Assembly (NCBI GenBank): GCA_949293315.1
Contig: CASFCH010000051.1
Coordinates: 1-64,000, forward strand
Length of the DNA: 64,000 bases
From: an uncultured Oscillospiraceae bacterium
GTDB taxonomy: Bacteria; Bacillota; Clostridia; Oscillospirales; Acutalibacteraceae
Direction of reading: 5' to 3'
The notes under the pieces: generated by a model
Seen by the model: only the letters and a program-made list of their open reading frames with translations
What the model was told of the DNA's origin: nothing
The model's database searches: none
Made by a program: the position numbers and the translations under genes
Shown: in pieces, positions 8,530 to 18,567 of the stretch
Layout: every line of letters starts with the position of its first letter
How positions within the stretch are numbered: position 1 is the first letter of the stretch

Positions 8530-8976
8530 TTGAAGCACGATGTTTTTATTACGATCCGCGGCGAACAGCTCGTGGACGGCCAGACAGATCATGTGGAGAT
8601 GGCCGCCAAAGGGACGCTCGAGGAGCTTGCGGACGGCTATGCCGTATCCTATATTGAACGGGACGGCCCTCTGGCCGGAGCGGAGACCCGCCTGAAGGTG
8701 ACGGGCGGCAGGATGGAGATGCTCCGCACAGGCGATTACGCATCCGAAATGGTGCTCGAGCGCGGCCGGCGGCACACCTGCAGCTACTCCACCCCCTACG
8801 GGGATCTGCTGCTGGGCGTCTTTGCCGAGCGCGTGGAGCACCGGATCCGCAACGGCAGCGGGCGGATCGAGGTCTCCTACACGCTCGACTCCAACGAGCA
8901 TCTGGCCTCGCGGAACAAGCTGCACATTCACATCAAAAAACTCAACAGAGAGGATGAGGGAGCATGTCAAAATTAG
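8530..8976 (+). CDS. DUF1934 (YwiB-like) calycin-fold protein
   Basis: A 148-residue cytoplasmic protein of the DUF1934 family, predicted to form a lipocalin/calycin-like beta barrel. The start (DVFITIRGEQ), the SYIERD stretch and the repeated short beta strands in the second half fit the family. Its function is unknown. In Firmicutes the gene is commonly found directly before argS, as here, where its end overlaps argS by 13 bases. The start is a TTG at 8530 with GGGAG about ten bases upstream, 18 bases after the ddl stop, so it is probably cotranscribed with both neighbours. Confidence 0.85.
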   Translation: MKHDVFITIRGEQLVDGQTDHVEMAAKGTLEELADGYAVSYIERDGPLAGAETRLKVTGGRMEMLRTGDYASEMVLERGRRHTCSYSTPYGDLLLGVFAERVEHRIRNGSGRIEVSYTLDSNEHLASRNKLHIHIKKLNREDEGACQN

Positions 8977-10658
8977 TGGCCGATACGCGGGAGCAGGTGC
9001 GCACCGCGATTCTGGACGCGCTGGGCCGGGCCGTGGCGGCGGGGGAGCTTGCGGCGGAGCCGATCCCGGACTTTCACGTGGAGGTGCCGGCGGACCGCGC
9101 CAACGGCGATCTCTCCTCCAACGCGGCCATGGCCAGCGCCCGCGCCTTCAAAAAGGCGCCCCGCGCCATTGCGGAGGCGATCGCCGCGCACATGGACCTG
9201 ACGGGGACCTATATCGACCGCTGTGAGGTCGCAGGTCCGGGATTTTTGAATTTTTACCTGAAGGATGCGTTTTTCGCCGACATCGTATCGGATGTGCTCG
9301 CAAGCGGGACAAGCTACGGCAGCTCCGATTACGGCAAGGGAAAGAAGATCAACGTGGAGTTCGTCTCCGCCAACCCGACCGGCCCCATGCACATGGGCAA
9401 TGCGCGCGGCGGCGCGCTGGGCGACTGCCTGGCCGCCGTGCTCGAGAAGGCGGGCTATCGGGTCAGCCGGGAGTTCTACGTCAACGACGCAGGCAACCAG
9501 ATCGAAAAGTTCGGCCTCTCGCTCGACGTGCGCTACACGCAGATCTGCCGCGGCGAGGACGCCGCCGAGCTGCCCGAGGACAGCTACCACGGCGAGGATA
9601 TCAAGGAGCGCGCACAGGAGTTCTACAACCTCAACGGGGACAGGTTTATGGACGTCTCCGTGGAGGAGCGGCGCAAGGCGCTGATCGACTACGCCCTGCC
9701 CAAAAATATTGAGAACATGCACAAGGTGCTCGACAAGTACCGCGTGTACTACGATACCTGGTTCCTGGAGAGCACCATCCACAGCGACGGCGAGCTGCAG
9801 GAGACGCTGGATCTCATGAAGCAGAAGGGCCTGACCTACGAGAAGGACGGCGCCCTCTGGTACAAGGCGACCGAGCACGGCGGGGAGAAGGACGAGGTCC
9901 TCATCCGCGCCAACGGGAACCCCACCTACTTTGCCGCCGATATCGCCTACCACCGCAACAAGCTGGAGGTGCGCGGCTTCGATAAGGCGATCGATATCTG
10001 GGGGGCGGACCACCACGGCCACGTGGCCCGGATGAAGGGCGCGCTCGAGGCGATCGGCATCGATCCCTCCCGCCTGGATGTGATCCTGATGCAGCTCGTT
10101 CGCCTGACGCGCGGCGGCGAGGTCGTCCGGATGAGCAAGCGGACGGGCAAGGCCATCACGCTGAGCGATCTGTTTGAGGATATCCCCGTGGACGCGGCGC
10201 GCTTCCTGTTCAACATGCGCGAGCCGGAATCCCAGATGGAGTTCGACCTCGATCTGGCGGTGGAGCAGAGCTCCCAGAACCCGGTCTACTACTGCCAGTA
10301 CGCCCATGCGCGCATTTGCAGCATCCTGCGCCGTCTGGAGGCGGACGGGATCACACCGCGCAAGTGTACGCGGGAGGAGCTCTGCCGCCTGAACGCGCCG
10401 GAGGAGCGCGAGCTGATCCGCCATCTCTCCGCCCTGACGGATGAGATCATCCTCGCCGCGCAGAAGTACGACCCCGCGCGCATCACCCGGTACTGCGTGG
10501 ATCTTGCGGGCCTGTTCCACAAGTTCTACAATGAGTGCCGCGTGAGCGTGGAGGATGAGGCGCTCATGCAGGCGCGCATCAGCCTGTGCCTGTGCGTGAA
10601 GGAGACGATGAAAAACGTCCTCACCATGCTCAAGCTCGAAGTCCCGGAACGGATGTAA
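8964..10658 (+). CDS. argS: Arginyl-tRNA synthetase
   Basis: A 564-residue class I aminoacyl-tRNA synthetase charging tRNA-Arg. The N-terminal additional domain (residues 1-110) precedes the catalytic core. The HIGH-type signature is HMGN (143-146) in ANPTGPMHMGNARGG, the KMSKS loop reads MSKRTG, and the WGADHHGHVARM stretch is typical of ArgRS. The C-terminal helical anticodon-binding (DALR) domain ends in MLKLEVPERM. The length is normal for the family. Its ATG overlaps the end of the DUF1934 gene and has a GAGGGAG ribosome site inside it. A strong terminator follows at 10674. Confidence 0.97.
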   Translation: MSKLVADTREQVRTAILDALGRAVAAGELAAEPIPDFHVEVPADRANGDLSSNAAMASARAFKKAPRAIAEAIAAHMDLTGTYIDRCEVAGPGFLNFYLKDAFFADIVSDVLASGTSYGSSDYGKGKKINVEFVSANPTGPMHMGNARGGALGDCLAAVLEKAGYRVSREFYVNDAGNQIEKFGLSLDVRYTQICRGEDAAELPEDSYHGEDIKERAQEFYNLNGDRFMDVSVEERRKALIDYALPKNIENMHKVLDKYRVYYDTWFLESTIHSDGELQETLDLMKQKGLTYEKDGALWYKATEHGGEKDEVLIRANGNPTYFAADIAYHRNKLEVRGFDKAIDIWGADHHGHVARMKGALEAIGIDPSRLDVILMQLVRLTRGGEVVRMSKRTGKAITLSDLFEDIPVDAARFLFNMREPESQMEFDLDLAVEQSSQNPVYYCQYAHARICSILRRLEADGITPRKCTREELCRLNAPEERELIRHLSALTDEIILAAQKYDPARITRYCVDLAGLFHKFYNECRVSVEDEALMQARISLCLCVKETMKNVLTMLKLEVPERM

Positions 10659-10673
10659 AATGCAGCATTGAAA

Positions 10674-10718
10674 CAGCCCGGCCCCTGCGGAAATCCGCAG
10701 AGGCCGGGCTGCTTTTTG
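10674..10718. terminator. Hairpin terminator after argS
   Basis: The long stem CAGCCCGGCC-CTGCGG / CCGCAG-GGCCGGGCTG has a four-base loop and is followed by CTTTTTG on the plus strand. It also faces the end of the convergent GPH transporter gene. Confidence 0.9.
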
Positions 10719-10793
10719 TCCGATTACCGGCAGGGCTCAGCGGCCCCTCCCTCACGCCATCCGTGTTCTGTATGCCGAATGGTTCTCGAGGAC

Positions 10794-12266
10794 TTACTCC
10801 GCGATCGTCATCCCGCGCGCCGCGCGCTGCTCGCCAAGCTCCCTGGTGATCTGCTCCTTTTTCTTCCCGACCAGATCGTAGAAGAACATGGGCACCGTGC
10901 ACAGCAGCAGGCTGATCGCAGGAATCAGGGAGACCAGGCTGAACATCCCCTGGCGGACCGTCTCGGTCATCTCCAGCGGGTTGGCCGTCACGCTGGCGCT
11001 GATGGAGGAGACGTCCAGATTCACGATCATGTACATCACGATGATAAAGCTCGTGGCGATGGCGTTGTCAAACTTGCTCACAAAGCCCTGGATCGCCGAG
11101 GCGAGCCCCGTCAGCCGCACGCCCGTCTTCCACTCCATGTAGTCCAGGCTGTCGCCGACCATGGCGCCGATGCACACATTGATCGCGCCCAGCGGAATGC
11201 AGGAGATCACAAAGAACGGCACGCACGCCCAGAAGTGCTCATACCCAATAAAATAGACGATGAAGCTGGAGGCCGACCCCAGCAGGGAGGTAAAGATGAG
11301 GATCTGCTTATAATTAAACCGCTTAAACAGCAGCGGCATGACGAGCATCGTGCCGAACATGCCCGCGGCGGCCGCCACCTGAAACACGGTGGAGACCAGC
11401 GAGATATTCGACTGCAGCGCCGCCTCCCGCTCCGCCGTGGTCAATCCCGTCAGATCCTCGCCGATATAAAAGCTGTAGCGCGCCACATGGACCGCGCCCG
11501 CCTGATAGAGATACCGGGCCGCGGACAGCACACCCATCAGGGCCGTGAGCATCAGCGGCTTGCAGCGGAAGATCATCCCCAGCGCCGTGCGGTCCCCCTT
11601 CTTGCGCTTGGGCGGATCCGGCACGCGCACGCGCTCCTTGACTCCGAAATACGCGACCACAAAGAGGATATTCCCCACGATCGCACAGAAGAGCGCGATG
11701 GACATGTACTTGGTCTCCTCCAGCTGCGTGCCGCTCAGCCCCAGAGCGGGCAGCACAAAGCCCAGCACCATAAAGAACGCCATGGGGATCGCGGAGCCCA
11801 CGCCGTTGCCCGTACGGCCCCGGCTGATGATGACGCCGCGCTCCGCCGGATTGGGGGTCATCGCGTTGGGCAGCCCCCAGAACGGCACATCGCTCGCGGT
11901 GTAGATCATATCCCACAGCACATACGTCACGGTGACGAGGACCATCAGCGCCGTGGGAGAGATCTTCGGGGCGGAAAACATCAGTACCGTCAATATCGCG
12001 ATGGGGATCGGCGTGTACAGCAGGTACGGCCGCATCTTGCCCTTTTTGGGGTGGACGCGGTCCATGATGTACCCCATGATGGGATCGTTGACGGAATCCC
12101 AGATCCGCGCCAGCAGCGTCAGCATGAGGACGAAGACCGGCGTCAGCTTGAGCACGTTCAGGTAGAAGTCGGAGATATACGAGCTCATCACCGCATACAC
12201 CATCCCCTGCCCGAGCGCGCCCGTCACATAGGCCATCCACTCCCTGCGTGGTACGTACTTTTCCAT
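10794..12266 (-). CDS. MFS transporter, GPH (glycoside-pentoside-hexuronide) family
   Basis: A 490-residue membrane protein with about twelve hydrophobic helices. Its second segment carries the GPH-type pattern ARIWDSVNDPIMGYIMDR, and the central loop after helix six is charged (PDPPKRKKGDRT). GPH proteins are cation-coupled sugar symporters of the MelB/LacS/UidB type, and the substrate cannot be read from sequence. AGGAGG lies just before the ATG. It starts 86 bases after the phoR-like stop on the same strand, so read-through from the phosphate locus is possible, but a functional link is not obvious. A second, distinct GPH transporter is at 33766. Confidence 0.85.
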   Translation of the reverse strand: MEKYVPRREWMAYVTGALGQGMVYAVMSSYISDFYLNVLKLTPVFVLMLTLLARIWDSVNDPIMGYIMDRVHPKKGKMRPYLLYTPIPIAILTVLMFSAPKISPTALMVLVTVTYVLWDMIYTASDVPFWGLPNAMTPNPAERGVIISRGRTGNGVGSAIPMAFFMVLGFVLPALGLSGTQLEETKYMSIALFCAIVGNILFVVAYFGVKERVRVPDPPKRKKGDRTALGMIFRCKPLMLTALMGVLSAARYLYQAGAVHVARYSFYIGEDLTGLTTAEREAALQSNISLVSTVFQVAAAAGMFGTMLVMPLLFKRFNYKQILIFTSLLGSASSFIVYFIGYEHFWACVPFFVISCIPLGAINVCIGAMVGDSLDYMEWKTGVRLTGLASAIQGFVSKFDNAIATSFIIVMYMIVNLDVSSISASVTANPLEMTETVRQGMFSLVSLIPAISLLLCTVPMFFYDLVGKKKEQITRELGEQRAARGMTIAE

Positions 12267-12352
12267 AAAGACAACCCTCCTGATTCTCTCTCGTATTTTT
12301 CAGCGGGACTCCTCCCGCCCAATGCCCTTTTCATTTTCCGGTATTGGCATCC

Positions 12353-14074
12353 CTACTCCGCGTCCGGGAATCGGATGGTAAAGGTCGTCCCCTCACCCAG
12401 GACGCTGTCCACCTGTACGGCGCCCGCATAGAGCCCCGCGATATGCTTGACGATGGAGAGCCCGAGCCCCGTGCCGCCCAGCTCGCGCGAGCGCCCCTTA
12501 TCCACGCGGTAGAACCGCTCAAAGATCCGGTCCACGCTCTCCGCAGGGATTCCGATCCCCGTGTCGGAGACGGAGAGCACCGTCATCCCCGTGCCCCGCC
12601 GGGCGCGGATATACACCTGGCCGCCGGGCCGGTTGTATTTGATCGCGTTATCCGTCAGATTCATCAGCAGCTCCTGCAGATGTTTGCGCATCATCCGCAT
12701 TGTCAGTTCCGGCGGGATATCGGTCTCAATCTGCACACCCGTCTTGGCCGCCATGGGCGCGGCCTGTTCCACGATCTCCCGCGCCACCTGCGCCACCGAG
12801 ATCTCCTCGGCCTTCGGCCGGGTGTTTGTCTGCTCGATGCTCGAGAGCTCCAGCAGATCGTCGATCAGATTTGCAAGCCGCTGCGCCTCGATCTCAATGA
12901 TCTCATAAAACTGGCGGGCCGTCTGCTCGTCGCGGTTCCCGGAGCTGAGCAGCTCGATATACCCGCGGATGGACGTCAGCGGCGTTTTCAGCTCATGCGT
13001 GACATTGGCCACAAAGTCGCGGCGCATCCGCTCAAGCGCACGCACATGGGTGACGTCCTCAATCACCGCGATGGCGCCCTCCGTCTGCCGGAGCGGCGCA
13101 GCCCAGATGCTCACCGTCTTCTCCGGCGATCCGGCAATGGTAAAATCGCACTGGACCGGATGCTTTTCCGCGCAGGAGCGATTCATCACATCCCGTACAT
13201 AGGCGTAGTTGGGGCCCACCGTCTCCAGCGGCTCCCCCTTCTGCGGGCTGCCGCCCAGGATCCGCTGCGCAGTCTCCGTGAGGATAATGATGTTGCCCGC
13301 CTCACCGTCGGCCGCGATCACGCCGTCCTTCATCCCCTGCAGGATCGCGTTGAGGCTGTCGTTTGCGGCGCTCAGCTCCCGGTTTTTCCGCGCGAGCGCC
13401 TTGGTCATCTTGTTCACGGCGTTGCCGATATCGCGCAGCTCTCCGCTGTCCTCATCCATGCGGGCGCGCACCGTCAAATCGCCGGAGGCCGCCTTTTTTG
13501 CAACCTTGGCCAGCGTGTGCACCTCCCGCGCCGAACGCCTGGCAAAATAGCGGGACAGCAGCACCGCCACCACGATCCCGGCCGCCGCGCCGACGATACA
13601 GCTCAGCCCGATCAGGATCATCGCATAGGCGATCTGTGAAATTTCAAGAGAGAGACGGTAGATATAATTCCCGCTGTCATAGGCGGCATAGTAGCAGTAG
13701 GTCCCCGTCCGGCTGCTCTTGTGGATATCGAACCCCCAGCCCTCTTCAATGGCCTGGGCAATCTCCTTCTCATCCGCCTCGCTGTACCGGTCCGCCGTGT
13801 GGCTGTCCGCCAAAATCATGCCGTCGCGGTCCAGAATGGTCAGCCGGATCTCTCGGTCGTCGACGCGGAGCATATCGCCGCGCGCGATCGCAAATTCCAC
13901 GGGGTCCCGCTCCATCTGCTCCTCATCGCTCGCGATGAGGACGAGCGTCCCCTTCATCTCGGTCTGGATATCGCGGGAATAGATCCGCATGACAAGCGGC
14001 ACCGCCAGCGCCAGCGCGATCACCAGGCTGACCGTCACCGCGATGAGCGCGATGTGGATAAAACGCCGCTTCAC
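12353..14074 (-). CDS. phoR: PhoR-type sensor histidine kinase
   Basis: A 573-residue membrane sensor kinase. Two membrane helices (about 7-30 and 148-173) flank an extracytoplasmic domain with a LDRDGMILADS stretch. A HAMP domain (about 172-225), a PAS-like domain (235-330), the dimerisation domain with phosphorylated His360 in NVTHELKTPL, and an ATPase domain with DTGIG and GGTGLGLSIVKHIAG follow in order. It is the last gene of the pst-pho string, and its ATG overlaps the response regulator stop by four bases. By position and architecture it should be the phosphate-starvation kinase that phosphorylates the neighbouring regulator. It has the long PhoR layout of Firmicutes. Confidence 0.9.
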   Translation of the reverse strand: MKRRFIHIALIAVTVSLVIALALAVPLVMRIYSRDIQTEMKGTLVLIASDEEQMERDPVEFAIARGDMLRVDDREIRLTILDRDGMILADSHTADRYSEADEKEIAQAIEEGWGFDIHKSSRTGTYCYYAAYDSGNYIYRLSLEISQIAYAMILIGLSCIVGAAAGIVVAVLLSRYFARRSAREVHTLAKVAKKAASGDLTVRARMDEDSGELRDIGNAVNKMTKALARKNRELSAANDSLNAILQGMKDGVIAADGEAGNIIILTETAQRILGGSPQKGEPLETVGPNYAYVRDVMNRSCAEKHPVQCDFTIAGSPEKTVSIWAAPLRQTEGAIAVIEDVTHVRALERMRRDFVANVTHELKTPLTSIRGYIELLSSGNRDEQTARQFYEIIEIEAQRLANLIDDLLELSSIEQTNTRPKAEEISVAQVAREIVEQAAPMAAKTGVQIETDIPPELTMRMMRKHLQELLMNLTDNAIKYNRPGGQVYIRARRGTGMTVLSVSDTGIGIPAESVDRIFERFYRVDKGRSRELGGTGLGLSIVKHIAGLYAGAVQVDSVLGEGTTFTIRFPDAE

Positions 14075-14778
14075 GCCTTATCCTCCCCCTTCAGCTCGGC
14101 AAACCGATAGCCCACGCCGCGCACTGTGAGGATATATTGGGGGTTCTCCGGCTCGTCCTCAATCTTCTGGCGGAGGTAGCGGACGTGTACGTCCACCGTG
14201 CGCGTATCGCCCACAAAGTCCGTCTTCCATACGCGGTTGAGCAGGATCTCCCGCGTCAGCACCCGTCCGGGGTGCTTCATCAGCTCGTACAGCAGCTCGT
14301 ACTCCCGCAGGCTCAGCGCCACCTCCTGCCCGCGCTTGGTCACCATATGGCGGGCCGAGTCCAGCTCCAGCTCGCCGGCGCACAGGCGCTCATCTCTTGC
14401 GGCCAGATAATCCCCCCGCCGGATCAGCGCCTTGACGCGCGCCGCGAGCTCCTTGACGCTGAACGGCTTGGTCAGATAGTCGTCCGCACCCAGCTCCAGC
14501 CCGAGGATCTTATCCACCTCGTCGGCCCGGGCGGTGAGCATGATGACGGGCACATGGCGCCAGCGGCTGTCCGCGCGCATCCTGCGGCAAACCTCGAGTC
14601 CGTCCGGCTGGGGCATCATCCAGTCGAGCACGATACAGTCCGGCGTGCGGTCGGGCAGGGCGGCGAGCATCTGCCCGCCGGAGGAGAACTCCGCGGTCTC
14701 ATACCCCGCATCCTGCAGTCCGAGCGCCGCCAGACGCCGGATATTCGCCTCGTCATCCACTACATAAATAAGCGCCAT
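14071..14778 (-). CDS. phoP: PhoP/PhoB-type response regulator
   Basis: A 235-residue OmpR-class DNA-binding response regulator. The receiver domain has the acidic pair DD (residues 8-9), phosphoacceptor Asp52 in VLDWMMP, and YLTKPF with the conserved Lys. The C-terminal winged helix has REYELLYELMKHPGRVLTREILLNRVW and RTVDVHVRYLRQKIE, typical of PhoB/PhoP. It should activate the pst genes through the triple repeat upstream of pstS. I chose the ATG at 14778 (MALIYVVDDE), preceded by AAGGATG; the longer frame to 14841 runs back into phoU. It lies two bases after the phoU stop and is probably translationally coupled. Confidence 0.92.
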   Translation of the reverse strand: MALIYVVDDEANIRRLAALGLQDAGYETAEFSSGGQMLAALPDRTPDCIVLDWMMPQPDGLEVCRRMRADSRWRHVPVIMLTARADEVDKILGLELGADDYLTKPFSVKELAARVKALIRRGDYLAARDERLCAGELELDSARHMVTKRGQEVALSLREYELLYELMKHPGRVLTREILLNRVWKTDFVGDTRTVDVHVRYLRQKIEDEPENPQYILTVRGVGYRFAELKGEDKA

Positions 14779-14780
14779 GT

Positions 14781-15452
14781 TTACACATCCTTTTCCTCGC
14801 CGGAGTCCGGGTGTCTGCCCGTCCTGATAAACAGGACCCACTCCGCGATATTGGTGGCGTGATCCGCGATCCGTTCAATGTACTTGGCGATGAACATATA
14901 GTCCACCTCCCGCGGGATCCCGGTGACTCTGCCGGACAGGTTGGAACAGCCCTCCGCCACCGCTTGGGAAAAGAGGCGGTCCACCGCGTCGTCGCTCCCG
15001 CACACGGCGGCGGCCTTTTCCACGTCGCCCTCGGCAAAGGACTGCAGGGCCAGATTGAACATCTCCCGCGCCCGCCGCATCATTTCAAAAAGATACGGGG
15101 GCGTCCTGTCCTGCCGCTCCCCAGCGGAGAACGTCCGGATCATCTCACATATATCATAACACTGATCGGAGATTCTTTCCATATCTGTTACAATTTTTAA
15201 TGCGGCGGTAATGGTCCGCAGGTCGGAGGCGAGGGGCTGCTGCAGCGCGATGATGTTCACGCACATGTCCTCCAGACGGTGCTCATACCGGTCCACCGCC
15301 AGCTCCAGCTCCTTTACCTGCGCGGCGTCCTCGCCGTTCATCGCCCGCAGCACGTGCATCGTATCCCCCAGCACCATGTCCACATCGTGCCCCATATCGA
15401 GGATCCCGGCCCGCAGCTGCTGCATCTCGCGTTCAAATAAATTTCTCGGCAT
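14781..15452 (-). CDS. phoU: Phosphate signalling complex protein PhoU
   Basis: A 223-residue all-helical protein with the two PhoU repeats: each has an E/DxxxD-type metal-binding pattern, seen in EDMCVNIIALQQPLASDLR, YDICEMI and HATNIAEWVLFI. PhoU links the Pst transporter to the PhoR kinase and keeps the regulon off when phosphate is plentiful. The ATG at 15452 is seven bases after GGGAGGG; an in-frame GTG at 15458 is too close to that site. It lies between pstB and phoP as in many Firmicutes. Confidence 0.95.
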   Translation of the reverse strand: MPRNLFEREMQQLRAGILDMGHDVDMVLGDTMHVLRAMNGEDAAQVKELELAVDRYEHRLEDMCVNIIALQQPLASDLRTITAALKIVTDMERISDQCYDICEMIRTFSAGERQDRTPPYLFEMMRRAREMFNLALQSFAEGDVEKAAAVCGSDDAVDRLFSQAVAEGCSNLSGRVTGIPREVDYMFIAKYIERIADHATNIAEWVLFIRTGRHPDSGEEKDV

Positions 15453-15467
15453 CGTCACACCCTCCCG

Positions 15468-16229
15468 TTATCCGAATCTTCCCGTAATGTAGTCCTCTGT
15501 GCGCCGGTCGTGCGGCATGTTGAACAGCACGGCCGTATCGTCGTACTCCACGATCTCGCCCAGCAGGAAAAAGGCCGTCCTATCGCTGATGCGGGCCGCC
15601 TGCTGCATGTTGTGCGTCACGATGACGACGGTGTACTTCTTTTTCAGTTCCGTCATCAGGTCCTCGATCTTCGTCGTGGAGATGGGATCGAGCGCACTGG
15701 TCGGCTCATCCATGAGCAGGATCTCCGGCTCCACGGCCAGGGCCCGTGCGATGCACAGCCGCTGGTGCTGCCCGCCGGAGAGCCCCAGCGCCGGCTTTTT
15801 CAGCCGGTCCTTCACCTCATCCCACAGGGCGGCCTCCCGCAGGGAGCGCTCCACGATCTCATCGAGCTGGGCGCGCTTGCGGATGCCGTGCACGCGCGGC
15901 CCGTAGGCGATGTTGTCATACACGCTCATGGGGAAGGGGTTCGGCTTCTGGAACACCATGCCCGCGCGCTTGCGCAGGAGCGTGACGTCCGTATCCGGGT
16001 GGTAGATGTCCTCCCCGTCGATTTGGACCTCCCCGGTGATCCGGCAGCCCTCCACCAGATCGTTCATGCGGTTGATCGTCTTGATACAGGTCGATTTTCC
16101 GCAGCCGGACGGCCCGATAAAGGCCGTGATCTGATGCTCCGGGATCTCCATGCTGATGTTTTTTAATGCGTGAAAATCGGAATAGTACAGGTTCAGTTCA
16201 CGAATGGATATTTTCGTTTGCGTTGCCAT
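15468..16229 (-). CDS. pstB: Phosphate ABC transporter, ATP-binding protein
   Basis: A 253-residue ABC ATPase that powers phosphate import. Walker A is GPSGCGKST, the ABC signature is [14 protein letters not shown], Walker B is [13 protein letters not shown], and the switch His is in [14 protein letters not shown]. The stretch [16 protein letters not shown] and the ending [14 protein letters not shown] are characteristic of PstB. I chose the ATG at 16229 because GGGAGGA precedes it; the frame extends to 16250 without support. It follows pstA by 28 bases. Confidence 0.97.
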   Translation of the reverse strand: MATQTKISIRELNLYYSDFHALKNISMEIPEHQITAFIGPSGCGKSTCIKTINRMNDLVEGCRITGEVQIDGEDIYHPDTDVTLLRKRAGMVFQKPNPFPMSVYDNIAYGPRVHGIRKRAQLDEIVERSLREAALWDEVKDRLKKPALGLSGGQHQRLCIARALAVEPEILLMDEPTSALDPISTTKIEDLMTELKKKYTVVIVTHNMQQAARISDRTAFFLLGEIVEYDDTAVLFNMPHDRRTEDYITGRFG

Positions 16230-16257
16230 CAATTTTCCTCCCGCTTTCATGATCGCG

Positions 16258-17151
16258 CTATTGCTTGCGCAGACGGCGCGCGAGCAGCCCCGCGAACCTG
16301 TTGAGGATGAACACCAGAATCAGCAGCACCGCCGCCGTGGCATAGGGAATGCCGATGGGGTCCTTGCCGTTCATGGCGGAGTTGTACAGGAACAGGGACA
16401 GCGTACACCCCTGATCCATGATGTGGCCGAACACCTCGTCCGGCAGCCGGTAGCCGGAGACGCCCACCGTAAACAGCAGCGCCGCCGTCTCCCCCACGAT
16501 CCGGCCCATGGCCAGGATCACCGCCGTCAGGATGCCGGGCATGGCGCACGGCAGCAGGATGGTGAAGATCACCCGCAGCTTCGGCGCGCCCAGGGACATC
16601 GCCCCCTCCAGATAGCCGGAGGGAACTGCCAGCAGCGCCTCCTCCGTGGTGCGCACAATGGTGGGCAGGATGCAGATCGCCATGGTAAAGCATCCGGCCA
16701 GAATGCTGTACCCCCACTGGAACTTGATGCAGAAAAACGCGTAGCCAAACAGGCCAAAGATGATCGAGGGGATCCCGGAGAGCACCTCCGTCGTAAAGCG
16801 GATCAGGCGCACCAGCCGCCCCTGCCGGGCGTACTGCGTCAGATAGACCGCGCAGCCGATCCCCACCGGCGCGGCGATCAGCAGTGTGAGGATCACCACA
16901 TACAGCGTGTTGATAATCATGGGCAGAATGCCCTTGGAGCCGTTTTTGGCCGCCGAATACCGTGAGGTCAGAAATTCCCAGGTGATATTGGGCAGCCCGT
17001 TGATCAGGATATGCCCGATAATCACCGCGAGGATCAGCACCGTCACGGCCGCGCACGCCCAGATCACCCCGCGCAGGGCCGCGTCCCCCGGGCGCCTGCG
17101 GCGCACATGCAGGGAGCCCGACGCATGGACGCTTGCCTCTTTATTACGCAC
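16258..17151 (-). CDS. pstA: Phosphate ABC transporter, permease PstA
   Basis: A 297-residue integral membrane permease with six hydrophobic segments. The EAA-like cytoplasmic loop ([22 protein letters not shown]) contacts PstB. The early N-x-T-W-E-F-L-T-S pattern and the [12 protein letters not shown] stretch match PstA. It pairs with PstC to form the channel for phosphate delivered by PstS. The start is a GTG at 17151, overlapping the pstC stop by eight bases, with a GGGGGC ribosome site inside pstC. Its length is normal for the family, unlike its partner PstC. Confidence 0.95.
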   Translation of the reverse strand: MRNKEASVHASGSLHVRRRRPGDAALRGVIWACAAVTVLILAVIIGHILINGLPNITWEFLTSRYSAAKNGSKGILPMIINTLYVVILTLLIAAPVGIGCAVYLTQYARQGRLVRLIRFTTEVLSGIPSIIFGLFGYAFFCIKFQWGYSILAGCFTMAICILPTIVRTTEEALLAVPSGYLEGAMSLGAPKLRVIFTILLPCAMPGILTAVILAMGRIVGETAALLFTVGVSGYRLPDEVFGHIMDQGCTLSLFLYNSAMNGKDPIGIPYATAAVLLILVFILNRFAGLLARRLRKQ

Positions 17152-18490
17152 GGCGGACCGCCCCCTTTCTGGAAATGAGATTGAATACGATGTTGATGAT
17201 CATGATAAAAGCAAACAGCACCAGCCCGATGCCGAACAGCGCCTGCCGGTGGAGCCCCGTGGCATACCCCATCTCAAACGTAATGCCGGAGGTCAGCGGC
17301 CGGACCGCCCCGAGCAGCTCGGGGAACTGCACGATATTGCCGGCCACCATGATGATCGCCATCGTCTCCCCGATCGCACGTCCCACGCCCAAAATCACGC
17401 CCGCGAGGATGCCGGACCGCGCGGCGGGGATCTGCACCTTGAAGATCGTGCCGATCTGCGTATTCCCCAGCGCGAGGGACGCCTCCTTATACGACTGCGG
17501 CACCGCGCGCAGCGCGTTTTCCGCCACGTTGACGATCGTGGGCAGGATCATGATACTCAAAATCAGGATCACGGCCAGCAGGCTGTCCCCGTTTGTCTTC
17601 CCCGGGAACAGCTCCCGCAGCAGCGGCACCACCACCCGCATCCCGAAAAAGCCGTAGATCACGGACGGGATCCCCGCGAGAAGCTCCACGGCCGGCCGCA
17701 CGACGGCGGTGACCCAGCGCGGCGCCAGCTCCGCCAGAAAGACGGCCGTCATCAGCCCGACCGGCACGCCGATCACAATGGCCCCCGCCGTGCCGAACAG
17801 GGAGGCGAGCACCATGTATGCGATCCCGAACGACGGCTCCGCCGCCGTGGGCGCCCACCGCGTCCCGAACAGGAAGTCCGCCGGCCCGATCCGGAAGATC
17901 GCCGGGAGCCCCTGAAAGAACATATAAAAGGTGATAAAGGCCACGCTCCCCACACTGACGCACGCCAGCAGCAGGAACACCGTCTCCGAAAACTCGGCGG
18001 TCCGGTCCGTCCACAGTGCCAGTATGGCCGCCAGCACACAGGCCGCCAGCGTCAGCGCCGCCCCCGGGAGCAGGGCGCTCTCTGCCCCGCGCGCGCCGTA
18101 TTCCGTCAAATTGGCCGCAGTCGCATCCGCGTTGAGCATCCACGCCGCGGCCGCCAGCGCACCGAAGCCGTAGCAGGCCGCCGCCGGCTTATACCGGCGG
18201 CACAGCAACAGGACCGCCCCCGCCAGGATCAGCATCGGAATGGCCAGCGCGAAAAGCTTGGTGAAAATCGGGAACGGCACAGCCGTATGTTCATATACTA
18301 AATGGGAGAACACGGAGCCGAACGCCGTCACCGAGTAGTAGGTCGTATCCGTCGTATAGCCCGCCGCGGGCAGGAACAGCCCCACTACTCCCGCGCAGGA
18401 GAGGAGCAGGGCCAGGCCCTTTTTCAGCATACGTCCCCGCCGGGGACCGGACTGCCCGCGCAGCGCCGGATTCTGACTGATTTTTTTCAT
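17144..18490 (-). CDS. pstC: Phosphate ABC transporter, permease PstC with N-terminal membrane extension
   Basis: At 448 residues this is about 150 longer than usual PstC proteins. Residues about 165-448 are an ordinary PstC permease: the first helix FSETVFLLLACVSVG, FFQGLPAIF, the FLFGTRWAPT pattern and the ALGNTQIGTIFKVQIPAA loop that docks PstB. Residues 1-163 add four predicted membrane helices (about 23-43, 76-97, 103-121, 142-160) with an external loop between the first two. I do not recognise this extension as a named domain. The ATG at 18490 follows AAGGAAAGGG; the frame opens at 18550 without support. It lies between pstS and pstA. Confidence 0.9.
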   Translation of the reverse strand: MKKISQNPALRGQSGPRRGRMLKKGLALLLSCAGVVGLFLPAAGYTTDTTYYSVTAFGSVFSHLVYEHTAVPFPIFTKLFALAIPMLILAGAVLLLCRRYKPAAACYGFGALAAAAWMLNADATAANLTEYGARGAESALLPGAALTLAACVLAAILALWTDRTAEFSETVFLLLACVSVGSVAFITFYMFFQGLPAIFRIGPADFLFGTRWAPTAAEPSFGIAYMVLASLFGTAGAIVIGVPVGLMTAVFLAELAPRWVTAVVRPAVELLAGIPSVIYGFFGMRVVVPLLRELFPGKTNGDSLLAVILILSIMILPTIVNVAENALRAVPQSYKEASLALGNTQIGTIFKVQIPAARSGILAGVILGVGRAIGETMAIIMVAGNIVQFPELLGAVRPLTSGITFEMGYATGLHRQALFGIGLVLFAFIMIINIVFNLISRKGAVRRA

Positions 18491-18567
18491 GCGATCCCTT
18501 TCCTTTATAACGCCTGAATCGGCGGAGGGAGGCCCTCCGCCGAACATCATGTTTCATCATGTTTCCC

